This document shows positions 9,410 to 17,026 of a DNA stretch of 64,000 bases, piece by piece. The notes beneath the pieces were generated by a model, which was not told the origin of the DNA, did not search any database, and saw only the letters and a list, made by a program, of their open reading frames with translations. Location of the stretch: assembly GCF_003469205.1 (NCBI RefSeq), contig NZ_QSIN01000007.1, forward strand, positions 1-64,000, read 5' to 3'. The position numbers and the translations under genes were made by a program. The stretch's first letter is position 1. Every line of letters starts with the position of its first letter. The DNA comes from Collinsella sp. AM33-4BH. GTDB lineage: Bacteria; Actinomycetota; Coriobacteriia; Coriobacteriales; Coriobacteriaceae.

Positions 9410-10060
9410 TTAGCGAAAATGAGCTCCGCGCACGCTAAACTTCGCGCGAGCCTTCGCCAGGCAATCGTAATGACCCACGTTATGGGCATCGCTCGCGATG
9501 AAGCTGTACAGGTTCTGATCGAACAGGCGCTGTGCCGGCTTTTTCTCGCGACCAAAGCGACCGCCGGCAATAAAGTCCGCCGAAGCTTGCAGCTTGCAGC
9601 CCATATCGACCAGGCGCTCCGCCACGCTTACATCCTTTTGAACCGCACGATAGCGCTCAGGATGAGCGATGATCACCTGGTAGCCACGGCACTGCAAATC
9701 GTAAATCGTGTTCTCGTACTCTCTAAACGCATACGCATCGGCATGCGTCGAAAGCTCGAGCAGAAACTCGTTGGTCCCATCGAAATGCAGGTGCTCCGCG
9801 GCATCGATACCAAGCTCAACGAGCTTTCGATGGTTGACCTCGAAGCCCATCTGAAGCGGAAAACCGTCAGCGTTATCGCGCAGTAGCTCAAAGGCATCCC
9901 ACATCTTGTCGTAATCAAAATAGGGATCACGGCAGTGAGGAGTGCAAACGATTCTGGTTACACCGGCCCGCTTGGCAGCCTCGAGCATCGCCAAGCTCTC
10001 ATCAAGATCGGCGGCGCCGTCGTCTACACCCGGCAAGATATGGCAATGAATGTCACGCAT
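9410..10060 (-). CDS. CpsB/YwqE-type tyrosine-protein phosphatase (PHP domain)
   Basis: The 216-residue protein begins MRDIHCHILPGVDDGA, the metal-binding HxH motif of polymerase-and-histidinol-phosphatase (PHP) family tyrosine phosphatases such as CpsB, YwqE and CapC. Further metal-binding histidines are visible in CTPHC (about residue 42), IIAHPERYRAV (about 134) and ASDAHNVGHY (about 190). It should dephosphorylate the tyrosine cluster of the BY-kinase encoded 17 bp upstream. The three genes, in the order Wzz, kinase, phosphatase, form a tight operon. No glycosyltransferase or polymerase gene is nearby, so the trio is separated from any polysaccharide biosynthesis cluster it controls. Confidence 0.9.
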   Translation of the reverse strand: MRDIHCHILPGVDDGAADLDESLAMLEAAKRAGVTRIVCTPHCRDPYFDYDKMWDAFELLRDNADGFPLQMGFEVNHRKLVELGIDAAEHLHFDGTNEFLLELSTHADAYAFREYENTIYDLQCRGYQVIIAHPERYRAVQKDVSVAERLVDMGCKLQASADFIAGGRFGREKKPAQRLFDQNLYSFIASDAHNVGHYDCLAKARAKFSVRGAHFR

Positions 10061-10077
10061 AGGTCGGCCTTAATCAA

Positions 10078-10815
10078 CTAAACGTTTGCTCGGTTGGTGA
10101 AGATGCCCTTTTTGGAAGTGCCCTGATTGTCGGAGCCCTTCTTAACCTTCTTACCGTCCTTGGTGTAGTAAGAATAGTAGTACTCGCTGGTCTCGGTCTC
10201 ACAGTAATTCATGACGGTACCGATGAGCTTGACCTTCTCGGACTTCTTAAGCTGGGCGATAGCGTTGAGCGCCTCTTCGCGCTTGGTAAAGTCCTCGCGC
10301 ACCACGAACAGCGTGCCGTCGGTCAGGCTGGCAATCTCGGCAGCATCGATAAAGGTGCCGACCGGAGGAGCATCGAAGATGACGTACTGGAACTTAGCAG
10401 ACAGTGCCTTTACCAGCTTGGCAAAGCGGTGAGAGACGATGATATCGGCAGGATTGGGAATGTGCGGCTCGGCATCGAGGAAGTAGAAGTTCTTCTGACC
10501 CGTCTCGACAATTGCCTGGTCAATGGAGATCTGCTCGGAAAGGACCGCATAGAGTCCGCCGCGCGAACGAACGCCGAGCATATCGGAAAGGGACCTGCGG
10601 CGCATATCGGCCTCGACCAGGAGCACGGACTTGCCGCTCGTGGCGATTGCCTGAGCAAGGTTAATGGAAACCGTAGACTTGCCCTCGTTGGGAATCGAGG
10701 AGGTAACGGTGATGGTGCGAATGGGGTCGTCCACGCTCGCAAAGCGGATATTGGCCAGAAGGGTCTTGGCGGCATTCTGTACAACGAGCTTATCGGTGTT
10801 CTTTGCCTTAGCCAT
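10078..10815 (-). CDS. CpsD/CapB-type bacterial tyrosine kinase
   Basis: This 245-residue cytoplasmic BY-kinase has a Walker A motif PNEGKST (about residues 42-48), a Walker A' segment VLLVEADMRRRS (about 66-77), and a Walker B segment YVIFDAPPVG. A C-terminal tyrosine cluster SEYYYSYY (about 212-219) is the expected autophosphorylation site. Kinases of this type need the cytoplasmic tail of a separate Wzz-like adaptor, which is encoded 2 bp upstream, and are reversed by the PHP phosphatase encoded downstream. Together they regulate length or export of a surface polysaccharide. The tail after the tyrosines is basic and Gly/Lys rich. Confidence 0.93.
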   Translation of the reverse strand: MAKAKNTDKLVVQNAAKTLLANIRFASVDDPIRTITVTSSIPNEGKSTVSINLAQAIATSGKSVLLVEADMRRRSLSDMLGVRSRGGLYAVLSEQISIDQAIVETGQKNFYFLDAEPHIPNPADIIVSHRFAKLVKALSAKFQYVIFDAPPVGTFIDAAEIASLTDGTLFVVREDFTKREEALNAIAQLKKSEKVKLIGTVMNYCETETSEYYYSYYTKDGKKVKKGSDNQGTSKKGIFTNRANV

Positions 10816-10817
10816 GC

Positions 10818-11474
10818 CTATTTACCACCTTTCATAGCCGGAATTCGGCCAACAACGGGAATACCCAGGAGCTCTTCTGCCTCTTCGGCACCGCGGATGC
10901 GGGTATTGAGCATGTCTGCCAAAACGACATAGGCAACTGCGATAAAGATACCGGCGAGGAACGCGACGGCAATATACAGCGTACGCTTGGGGCCGCTGGG
11001 GGCTTCGGGGGTCTTAGCCTCGTCGATAACGTTGATGCTCTGGGCAGCGCCGACGTTCTGAGCGACCGTACTCACCGAGCTGGCAATGGCCTTTGCGACC
11101 TCAGCCGTCTCCTTGGCATCGGTACCGGTAACCGAAAGCGTAATGACACGCGTGGTGGTCTCGGAGGAAACAGACACCTTGTAGTCATCCAGATCGGTGA
11201 GGCCCAGTTCTTTGGCGGCGCCGCTCTTAACGCTATCGCTATCAAGCAGCGTGGCGATATCGTTGGAAAGCATCTGGCTCGCCGAGAGATCGTTGTAGCT
11301 CATCTGACCGCTATCGTCGGTCTTGGCGAGAATGTACATGCTCGTCGTCGCGGTATAGGTGTTGTCCATCGCAACGAAGGACACGATGCCCATGGCGATC
11401 GCGCAGACCACCGGAAGGGTGATGACCAGCTTGAGGTGCTTTTTGAGCAGCTGGAACAGTTCGAGAAGGGTCAT
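10818..11474 (-). CDS. Wzz/YveK-type polysaccharide chain-length regulator
   Basis: The 218-residue protein has the two-helix Wzz layout: a membrane segment at about residues 16-36, an extracytoplasmic domain starting TYTATTSMYIL that is typical of the family, a conserved P-rich segment AKTPEAPSGPKRTLY, and a second helix at about 172-192. The remaining cytoplasmic tail of about 25 residues would activate the adjacent BY-kinase. It is the first gene of the trio; GAAAGGCAAGCTGC precedes the ATG. The gap upstream (11475-11669) contains the terminator of the neighbouring sensor kinase gene and presumably the promoter, but no strong -35/-10 pair stands out. Confidence 0.9.
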   Translation of the reverse strand: MTLLELFQLLKKHLKLVITLPVVCAIAMGIVSFVAMDNTYTATTSMYILAKTDDSGQMSYNDLSASQMLSNDIATLLDSDSVKSGAAKELGLTDLDDYKVSVSSETTTRVITLSVTGTDAKETAEVAKAIASSVSTVAQNVGAAQSINVIDEAKTPEAPSGPKRTLYIAVAFLAGIFIAVAYVVLADMLNTRIRGAEEAEELLGIPVVGRIPAMKGGK

Positions 11475-11615
11475 GCAGCTTGCCTTTCATTTCCCCAGTT
11501 CGGATTGACAAAACTGTCCGTATGTTATCGCATCTTTTTACCGAGACCAAACTCTATACATAAGAAACAGGCTCTCCTGTAAAAATGACGGAAGCAATCG
11601 TAAAATTGCACAACA

Positions 11616-11644
11616 ACGCCGCACCCGAAAGTCCGATGCGGCGT
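11616..11644 (-). terminator. Terminator after the PhoR-like kinase gene
   Basis: A hairpin with arms ACGCCGCACC and GATGCGGCGT lies 25 bases past the stop of the minus-strand kinase gene and is followed by a short T-containing stretch. It separates the two-component genes from the polysaccharide trio. Confidence 0.7.
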
Positions 11645-11669
11645 CTACATCAATATCTATGTTGTATCG

Positions 11670-13094
11670 CTATGCGAATGGCTCGTCCTGCTGTATGGGA
11701 AACGTCACCGTAATGGTGGTTCCCACGCCCAACTCGCTCGACAGATCGAGCGTGGCGTGATGATACAGGGCCGCATGTTTGACAATGGCAAGCCCCAGGC
11801 CGGTTCCGCCGCGTGCCTTGGATCTACTCTTGTCCACGCGATAGAACCGCTCAAATACCTTGCCCTGTTCTTCAGGCGCGATACCGATTCCCGTGTCGGC
11901 GACCGCGAGGAACGGATGACCTTCGTCGTTGGTGCCGCACTGCAGCGCAACCATACCGCCGGGTCGATTGTAGCGGATGGCGTTGCTTGCCAGATTGTAG
12001 ATGAGCTCGTCAATCAAGCGCGACACGCCTTCGATGACCACAGGCTTGGTCTCATGACTTATCGTCACATTCGCTTGACGGGCGACCTGTTCAAGACGCT
12101 GCTCAACCGTGTAGATGGCACGCGAGAGCTCAATAGGCTCCGTGGACCCAATGGGCACCGCCTCGCCCTCAGTCGCACGCTCGGCCTCGTCCAAGTTAGA
12201 CAGCGTAAGGATATCGTTGACAAGCGCTGCCAAGCGGCCCGCCTCACGATAGATACGACCGCCAAAGTTGCGCAGGTCATCCTCGCCCTCAACCATGCCG
12301 TTTGCGATGAGCTCGGCATAGCCCGAAATCGCCGTAAGCGGCGTCTTGAGCTCATGAGTGATATTCGCCGTGAACTCGCGGCGCATACGGTCGTTGTCCG
12401 CTAGCACCGCCATTTGGCGCTTGAGTTCCTGGCGCTGCGACTCGATACGCTCAAGCATGGGGACCATCTCGGCATAGGCGTGCTCATAGCTACGGCGCGG
12501 GTGGTCCAAATCCACCTCTTGCAACGGCGCGATGATGGCACGGGACTCGCGGCGCGCCATGAAAAACGAGAGTACCGCACCCGCTGCTGCGATAAGCAGC
12601 ATCGGCGCCAGCATCGACAGCAAAATCGCCGCAACGCCAGGCTGGGCCTGCGCCAAGCGAACGACCTGGCCGTTATCAAGGGTGACGGCGCGATACAGCA
12701 TAATCTCGTCGAGTGTAGAGCTTGCGCGCTCCGCGGAACCCGAACCACTCTCAAAGGCCTCGATGACCTCGGGGCGATCGCCATGGTTGGGCAGTGTGGA
12801 AGGCGACGCCTCGTTGTCGTAGGCAACCGATCCATCCTTGTTAATCAGCGTGATGCGTAAGTCCTCGCGATCGAGGCTACGCAAGAACGGGATGGGCTCC
12901 TGCTGCTCGTCGAGGGCGGCAGCAATGAGCTCGGTTTCCTGCGCCAGATTGGCACTCGTGGCATCCGCCAAGGTGTTTTGCACAAAGAACGCACCCAGCA
13001 CCGTAAACGCCACGATAACCGCCATGGCGCAAACAAAGATCGTCACAAAAACGCGGTGCGATAGCGTTTGTTTTCCCTGGGGGGCGAAGACCAC
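11670..13094 (-). CDS. PhoR-like sensor histidine kinase
   Basis: This 474-residue membrane kinase has two helices (about residues 14-36 and 153-180) flanking an extracytoplasmic domain of about 115 residues, then a linker, a dimerisation domain with the phospho-acceptor H247 in NITHELKTPL, and an ATP-binding domain with the N box (ELIYNLASNAIRYN), G1 box (VADTGIGI) and G2 box (GGTGLGLAIVKH). Its gene follows the response regulator gene by 3 bp, so the two are a cognate pair. Position beside pstB suggests phosphate sensing as in PhoR, but the input domain does not itself reveal the signal. Confidence 0.92.
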   Translation of the reverse strand: MVFAPQGKQTLSHRVFVTIFVCAMAVIVAFTVLGAFFVQNTLADATSANLAQETELIAAALDEQQEPIPFLRSLDREDLRITLINKDGSVAYDNEASPSTLPNHGDRPEVIEAFESGSGSAERASSTLDEIMLYRAVTLDNGQVVRLAQAQPGVAAILLSMLAPMLLIAAAGAVLSFFMARRESRAIIAPLQEVDLDHPRRSYEHAYAEMVPMLERIESQRQELKRQMAVLADNDRMRREFTANITHELKTPLTAISGYAELIANGMVEGEDDLRNFGGRIYREAGRLAALVNDILTLSNLDEAERATEGEAVPIGSTEPIELSRAIYTVEQRLEQVARQANVTISHETKPVVIEGVSRLIDELIYNLASNAIRYNRPGGMVALQCGTNDEGHPFLAVADTGIGIAPEEQGKVFERFYRVDKSRSKARGGTGLGLAIVKHAALYHHATLDLSSELGVGTTITVTFPIQQDEPFA

Positions 13095-13097
13095 GGG

Positions 13098-13826
13098 TTA
13101 CTCCTCCGATGCGGTGGACGCGGTGTCGTCACCTTCGGCACCATCACCGGCAGAAGGCTCAGCCAAGCGGTAGCCCACGCCGCGCACGGTCTCGATGGCG
13201 CTGGCATGCTCGCCCAGTTTTTGGCGAAGCGTCTGCACGTGCACGTCAACGGTGCGCGAACCGCCGTCGAAGTCCCAGCCCCACACGCTCTGCAGCAACG
13301 ACTCGCGGGTAAAGACCACGCCGGGCTTGCGCATGAGATACTCAAGCAGGTCGAACTCGCGCAGGGTGAGCTTAAGCGGCTCGCCGGCAACGGTCACCTC
13401 GCGATGGCTGGGCGAGAGCACGATGTCGCCCACACTGAGCACATCGCTCGCCTGCTTGACCATGCCGCCGCGACGCAGCAGTGCGCGGCAACGGCTCGCA
13501 AGCTCCATGAGCGAAAACGGCTTAGTCAGGTAATCGTCGGCACCGCCATCGAGCGCCATCACCTTGTCGAGCTCGGTGTCCTTGGCAGTAAGCATCATGA
13601 TGGGCACCGTCGCCGTCAGGCGGTCGGCGCGCAGGCGACGCATAATCGCCAAACCATCGGTATCGGGCAGCATGATGTCGAGCAGGACGGCATCGGGTAC
13701 CCGTCGCGCCACGGCGGCCTTAAACTCGCCGTCGCACGAAAAGCCCTCGGCCTCGATTCCCTGCTTGCGCAGCGCATAGACCGTCAAATCCCTGATGTTG
13801 TCATCGTCCTCGACGTAGTAGATCAT
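13098..13826 (-). CDS. OmpR/PhoB-family response regulator
   Basis: The 242-residue regulator has a receiver domain with the acidic cluster EDDD (6-9), phospho-acceptor D50 in LLDIMLPD, and K102 in TKPF, followed by a C-terminal winged-helix domain (about 140-225) with the family sequence LTLREFDLLEYLM and TVDVHVQTLRQKL. I place the start at the ATG reading MIYYVEDDD because AAAGGGG lies five bases before it; an in-frame ATG eight codons upstream has no ribosome binding site. The tail is acidic and Thr/Ser rich. It is cognate to the kinase gene 3 bp downstream and follows pstB by 64 bp. Confidence 0.93.
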   Translation of the reverse strand: MIYYVEDDDNIRDLTVYALRKQGIEAEGFSCDGEFKAAVARRVPDAVLLDIMLPDTDGLAIMRRLRADRLTATVPIMMLTAKDTELDKVMALDGGADDYLTKPFSLMELASRCRALLRRGGMVKQASDVLSVGDIVLSPSHREVTVAGEPLKLTLREFDLLEYLMRKPGVVFTRESLLQSVWGWDFDGGSRTVDVHVQTLRQKLGEHASAIETVRGVGYRLAEPSAGDGAEGDDTASTASEE

Positions 13827-13866
13827 GTTGAACCCCTTTGCGGCCGGCATGACCGCATCTTAACCC

Positions 13867-13880
13867 TAAAGGTACCTTTA
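13867..13880. promoter_or_regulatory. 14-bp perfect palindrome between pstB and the PhoB-like gene
   Basis: TAAAGGTACCTTTA is perfectly symmetric and lies in the 64-bp gap between the pstB stop and the response regulator start. It could be a dimer-binding operator; nothing else in the gap indicates function. Confidence 0.3.
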
Positions 13881-13890
13881 CGAGATGGTA

Positions 13891-14766
13891 TCAGCCAAAA
13901 CGTCCCGTCAAATAATCCGCTGTGCGCGAATCGGTCGGTTTTTTGAAGAGCTGAGCGGTGGGCGCGTGCTCCACCAGCTCGCCCAGCAAGAAAAACGCGA
14001 CCGAGTCGGAGATGCGCGCCGCCTGCTGCATATTGTGCGTAACGACCACCAACGTGCAGGTCTCCTTGAGCTCGCAGGCAAGCTGCTCCACCACCAGCGT
14101 CGACACGGGATCGAGGGCGCTCGTGGGCTCGTCCATCAGCAGAATGTCGGGCTGCACGGCAAGTGCGCGGGCGATGCACAGGCGCTGCTGCTGTCCACCC
14201 GAAAGACCCAGGCCCGACTCTTTGAGCTTGTCCTTGACCTCGTCCCACAGGGCAGCGCGACGCAGGGAGTCCTCGACCAGCTCATCGAGCACGGCGCGGT
14301 CGCGCACACCCATACCGCGAGGACCGTAGGCGACGTTGTCGTAGATGCTCATGGGAAATGGGTTGGGGCGTTGGAACACCATGCCCACGCGCTGGCGCAA
14401 ACGGCAGATGTCGCAATCGCCCAGGATATCTTGACCATCGAGCGCAATCTTGCCCTCGATGCGGCAATCCTTGATGCCGTCGTTCATGCGGTTAAAGCAG
14501 CGCAGCAACGTGGACTTTCCGCAGCCCGAAGGCCCGATGAACGAGGTGATCTGCTTGTCGCGGATCTTGATATTCACGTCCTTGAGCGCATGGTGGTCGC
14601 CATAGAACAGGTCGAGGCCCTCGACGTCGATGCGCGTCGGCGAGGCGGCAAGATCCTCTGCCGTGGGGCGAGTCGCATCCCCAACCTCGCGCTCATGCGC
14701 GGCCTCGGCCTGCGCTTCCATGAGTTCTTCAAGCTCCGTGGGCTCCACAGCCGCAGCAGCCGTCAT
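13891..14766 (-). CDS. pstB: Phosphate ABC transporter ATP-binding protein PstB
   Basis: This 291-residue ATPase would energise high-affinity phosphate import through PstSCA. It has Walker [10 protein letters not shown] (78-86), the ABC signature [16 protein letters not shown], Walker B ILLMDEP and the PstB-typical LRCFNRMND and [15 protein letters not shown] stretches. The N-terminus carries about 45 extra acidic, Ala-rich residues compared with the usual 250-residue enzyme. I start it at the ATG reading MTAAAAVEP because GGAGGTGTGCGGT precedes it; an ATG five codons upstream lacks a site. No pstS, pstC, pstA or phoU is present in this window, so the gene is separated from its partners. Confidence 0.93.
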   Translation of the reverse strand: MTAAAAVEPTELEELMEAQAEAAHEREVGDATRPTAEDLAASPTRIDVEGLDLFYGDHHALKDVNIKIRDKQITSFIGPSGCGKSTLLRCFNRMNDGIKDCRIEGKIALDGQDILGDCDICRLRQRVGMVFQRPNPFPMSIYDNVAYGPRGMGVRDRAVLDELVEDSLRRAALWDEVKDKLKESGLGLSGGQQQRLCIARALAVQPDILLMDEPTSALDPVSTLVVEQLACELKETCTLVVVTHNMQQAARISDSVAFFLLGELVEHAPTAQLFKKPTDSRTADYLTGRFG

Positions 14767-14780
14767 ACCGCACACCTCCA

Positions 14781-14808
14781 TATCGATATCAATTCAGCAG
14801 TATCGATA
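14781..14808. promoter_or_regulatory. Tandem TATCGATA palindromes upstream of pstB
   Basis: Two identical 8-bp palindromes TATCGATA start 20 bp apart (14781 and 14801), about two helical turns, 15-42 bp before the chosen pstB start. The arrangement suits cooperative binding by a dimeric regulator on one DNA face. The regulator is unknown. Confidence 0.4.
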
Positions 14809-14869
14809 GTAGGAATCGCGGCTCATACGCACGTGAGCACATTGTCAAGTGTTTGTAAGGGCACGCTAG

Positions 14870-16108
14870 CTATGCGGCGGGCAGCTCGATGGTGAATATC
14901 GTGTGTTCGGGCGTCGATTCACATGCAACGGTACCGCCGTGTGCCGCGATGATCTCCTTGGCAATAGCAAGGCCCAAACCGGCACCACCGCGATTGGTCG
15001 CACGCGCCGCATCCAGGCGATAGAACTTCTCAAAGATCACCTTGAGCTTAGCCGCAGGGATAGGATCGCCCTGATTGATAAAGCGCACGCGCACGCCGCC
15101 ATCGTCTTGGCGCCTGGCCTCAATCGTGATAGTCGAGCCCTCATAGCTATAGGCGACGGCGTTTTTCATGATGTTGTTAAACACGCGGGCCATCTTATCG
15201 CCATCCACGAGCACCGTCAGGTCCTCGCGAATATCAACCTGGGCTTCCTTATGTTGCTCGTTGAGGATGGGATAGAACTCGTCAGCCACCTGAGCCAGCA
15301 GCAACCCCAGATCAACATAGCCGCGCGTGAGCACGATATCGTGGAAGTCAAAGCGCGTGATATCGAAGAACTCTTCGATGAGTGCATCGAGCCGGTGCGC
15401 CTTGTCGAGCGCCACGCCCGTAAAGTGCGCACGTTGCTCAACCGGCAGCTCAGGAGCCTCTTGCAGCAGCGAAAGATAGCCCACCACACTGGCAAGCGGG
15501 GTGCGTAGGTCATGTGCCAAGTACGTGACCAGATCGTCCTTGCGATGAGACTCGTCACGCAAGGCCTGTTGCACCTTGCGCTCGCGATCGCGCACACGGT
15601 TGAGTGCGCCCTCGACCTCCAGGAAGTCGCCGTCGATGTTGTCCCAGGTGTCGGGGTGATCGATCAGGCGATCTTGAATACGAGCGGCCAGCACACAATC
15701 GGCATGCTGCTCGCCCTGCTCATAGCCCTGGTAGTACAGGGCGCGGCCGCAAAAGAACAGCACGCACACGGCAAGCGCCAGCACAAAGCCAAGCATGTTG
15801 AATACAAAGCCGGCATCGAACAGCACCGGCCCTTCGATGCCGCCGAGTGCCATGGCGCCAATCGCCAACGTCATGGCCCACGCGGCACCGCCAATCACCA
15901 CGCAGCGGCGTACGATTTCAAATCGATCGATCAGCAAAAAGCCGACAAGCAGCACCGCCAAGATTCCAGCGATGTTATCGATGCCAATCAGCAGCAGGCT
16001 CAGCAAAAAGAGCAGCACCGTTGCAAGCGCGCGGTTGTCGACGACCGACCTCACGTATTCAAAGAGTCGATCGGGCACCTCGAATGCCTGCCTATCGTCT
16101 TTTGTCAT
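14870..16108 (-). CDS. VanS-like sensor histidine kinase
   Basis: This 412-residue kinase has four predicted membrane helices within its first 125 residues, no sizeable extracytoplasmic domain, and a dimerisation segment YLAHDLRTPLASVVGYLSLL (H199) that closely follows the VanS type. The ATP-binding domain shows NNIMKNAVAYS, and GGAGLGLAIAKE near the end. I use the ATG rather than the GTG two codons earlier because GGGGAAG is better spaced from it. The compact membrane-buried input region resembles intramembrane-sensing kinases of cell-wall stress. It is encoded 25 bp after its regulator. Confidence 0.92.
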   Translation of the reverse strand: MTKDDRQAFEVPDRLFEYVRSVVDNRALATVLLFLLSLLLIGIDNIAGILAVLLVGFLLIDRFEIVRRCVVIGGAAWAMTLAIGAMALGGIEGPVLFDAGFVFNMLGFVLALAVCVLFFCGRALYYQGYEQGEQHADCVLAARIQDRLIDHPDTWDNIDGDFLEVEGALNRVRDRERKVQQALRDESHRKDDLVTYLAHDLRTPLASVVGYLSLLQEAPELPVEQRAHFTGVALDKAHRLDALIEEFFDITRFDFHDIVLTRGYVDLGLLLAQVADEFYPILNEQHKEAQVDIREDLTVLVDGDKMARVFNNIMKNAVAYSYEGSTITIEARRQDDGGVRVRFINQGDPIPAAKLKVIFEKFYRLDAARATNRGGAGLGLAIAKEIIAAHGGTVACESTPEHTIFTIELPAA

Positions 16109-16133
16109 ATCCACTTCCCCACCATCAAAGGCG

Positions 16134-16829
16134 TTATTCGATTATGTAGCCGACGCCCCAGACGTTTTTGATAAAGCGCGGCTTTTGAGCGTCGTCGCCG
16201 ATCTTTTCGCGCAGGTGGCGAATGTGCACCATCACCGTATTGTTGGAGCCGGGCATAAAATCCTCGTTCCACACCGCGCGGAACAGGTCCTCCACGGCCA
16301 CCACGCTGCCGCGATGCTCGACCAGATACAGCAAGATGGAATACTCGATGGGCGTGAGGCGAACCGGTGAACCGTCCACTGTCACGGAACGAGCATCGCG
16401 GTTGATCTCAAGGCCGTCGAGCTGGATGGTCGGCGACTCGGCCGCCTGCGCGCGGCTACCGTAGCTGGTGTAGCGACGAAGCTGAGCGTGCACGCGTGCG
16501 ATGAGCTCAAGCGGACGGAACGGCTTGACCACATAATCGTCCGCGCCAAGCGAAAGGCCCTCGATCTTGTCTTGCTGGGCATCGCGCGCCGTCAGCATGA
16601 TCACGGGATAGGTATGGCTGGAACGGATCGTACGTAGCAGCTCAAAGCCATCGATATCGGGCAGCATGACATCCAGCAGCGCCAGATCAAACTCCTGCTC
16701 CAAGATTGCCTTGGCAGCATCGGCCCCGCTATAGGCGACCTGTACGTCAAAGCCTTCTTTTGTAAGGTAGATACCAACCAAGTCGGCGATGGCCTTTTCG
16801 TCATCAACTACCAAAATGCGCTCGTTCAT
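16134..16829 (-). CDS. VanR-like response regulator
   Basis: The 231-residue regulator has receiver residues DDE (9-11), D53 in LLDVMLPD and K102 in VKPF, then a winged-helix domain with LTPIEYSILLYLVEHRG and NTVMVHIRHLREKIG, both very close to VanR-type OmpR regulators. GAGAGGAGCACGC precedes the ATG. It is first in the pair with the VanS-like kinase and is transcribed divergently from a D,D-carboxypeptidase gene. No vanH, vanA/B or vanX ligase genes are present, so glycopeptide resistance is not implied; control of cell-wall remodelling is the more likely role. Confidence 0.93.
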   Translation of the reverse strand: MNERILVVDDEKAIADLVGIYLTKEGFDVQVAYSGADAAKAILEQEFDLALLDVMLPDIDGFELLRTIRSSHTYPVIMLTARDAQQDKIEGLSLGADDYVVKPFRPLELIARVHAQLRRYTSYGSRAQAAESPTIQLDGLEINRDARSVTVDGSPVRLTPIEYSILLYLVEHRGSVVAVEDLFRAVWNEDFMPGSNNTVMVHIRHLREKIGDDAQKPRFIKNVWGVGYIIE

Positions 16830-16894
16830 GCGTGCTCCTCTCGCGCTCCATTATGCCCGAGGGGGCGCATGCCACACACAACAAGCGTGGGTGA

Positions 16895-16910
16895 TTAAGT
16901 CGGCCTTAAG
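16895..16910. promoter_or_regulatory. TTAAG direct repeat in the vanR-like / dacA intergenic region
   Basis: TTAAG at 16895-16899 and 16906-16910 repeat with an 11-bp period. OmpR-family regulators typically bind direct repeats with this spacing, and the site lies between the VanR-like gene and the divergent carboxypeptidase gene. The match is short, so this is a candidate only. Confidence 0.3.
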
Positions 16911-17026
16911 CACCCTTGTGCCCGTTCGGGCGCGGATGTGGGCCACGCACGCACGCGATGATCGCCGACACCGGCAAACGATATACTCTAGTTCCAGAAG
17001 AGACCATCCCGTCGAAAGCGAAATCT

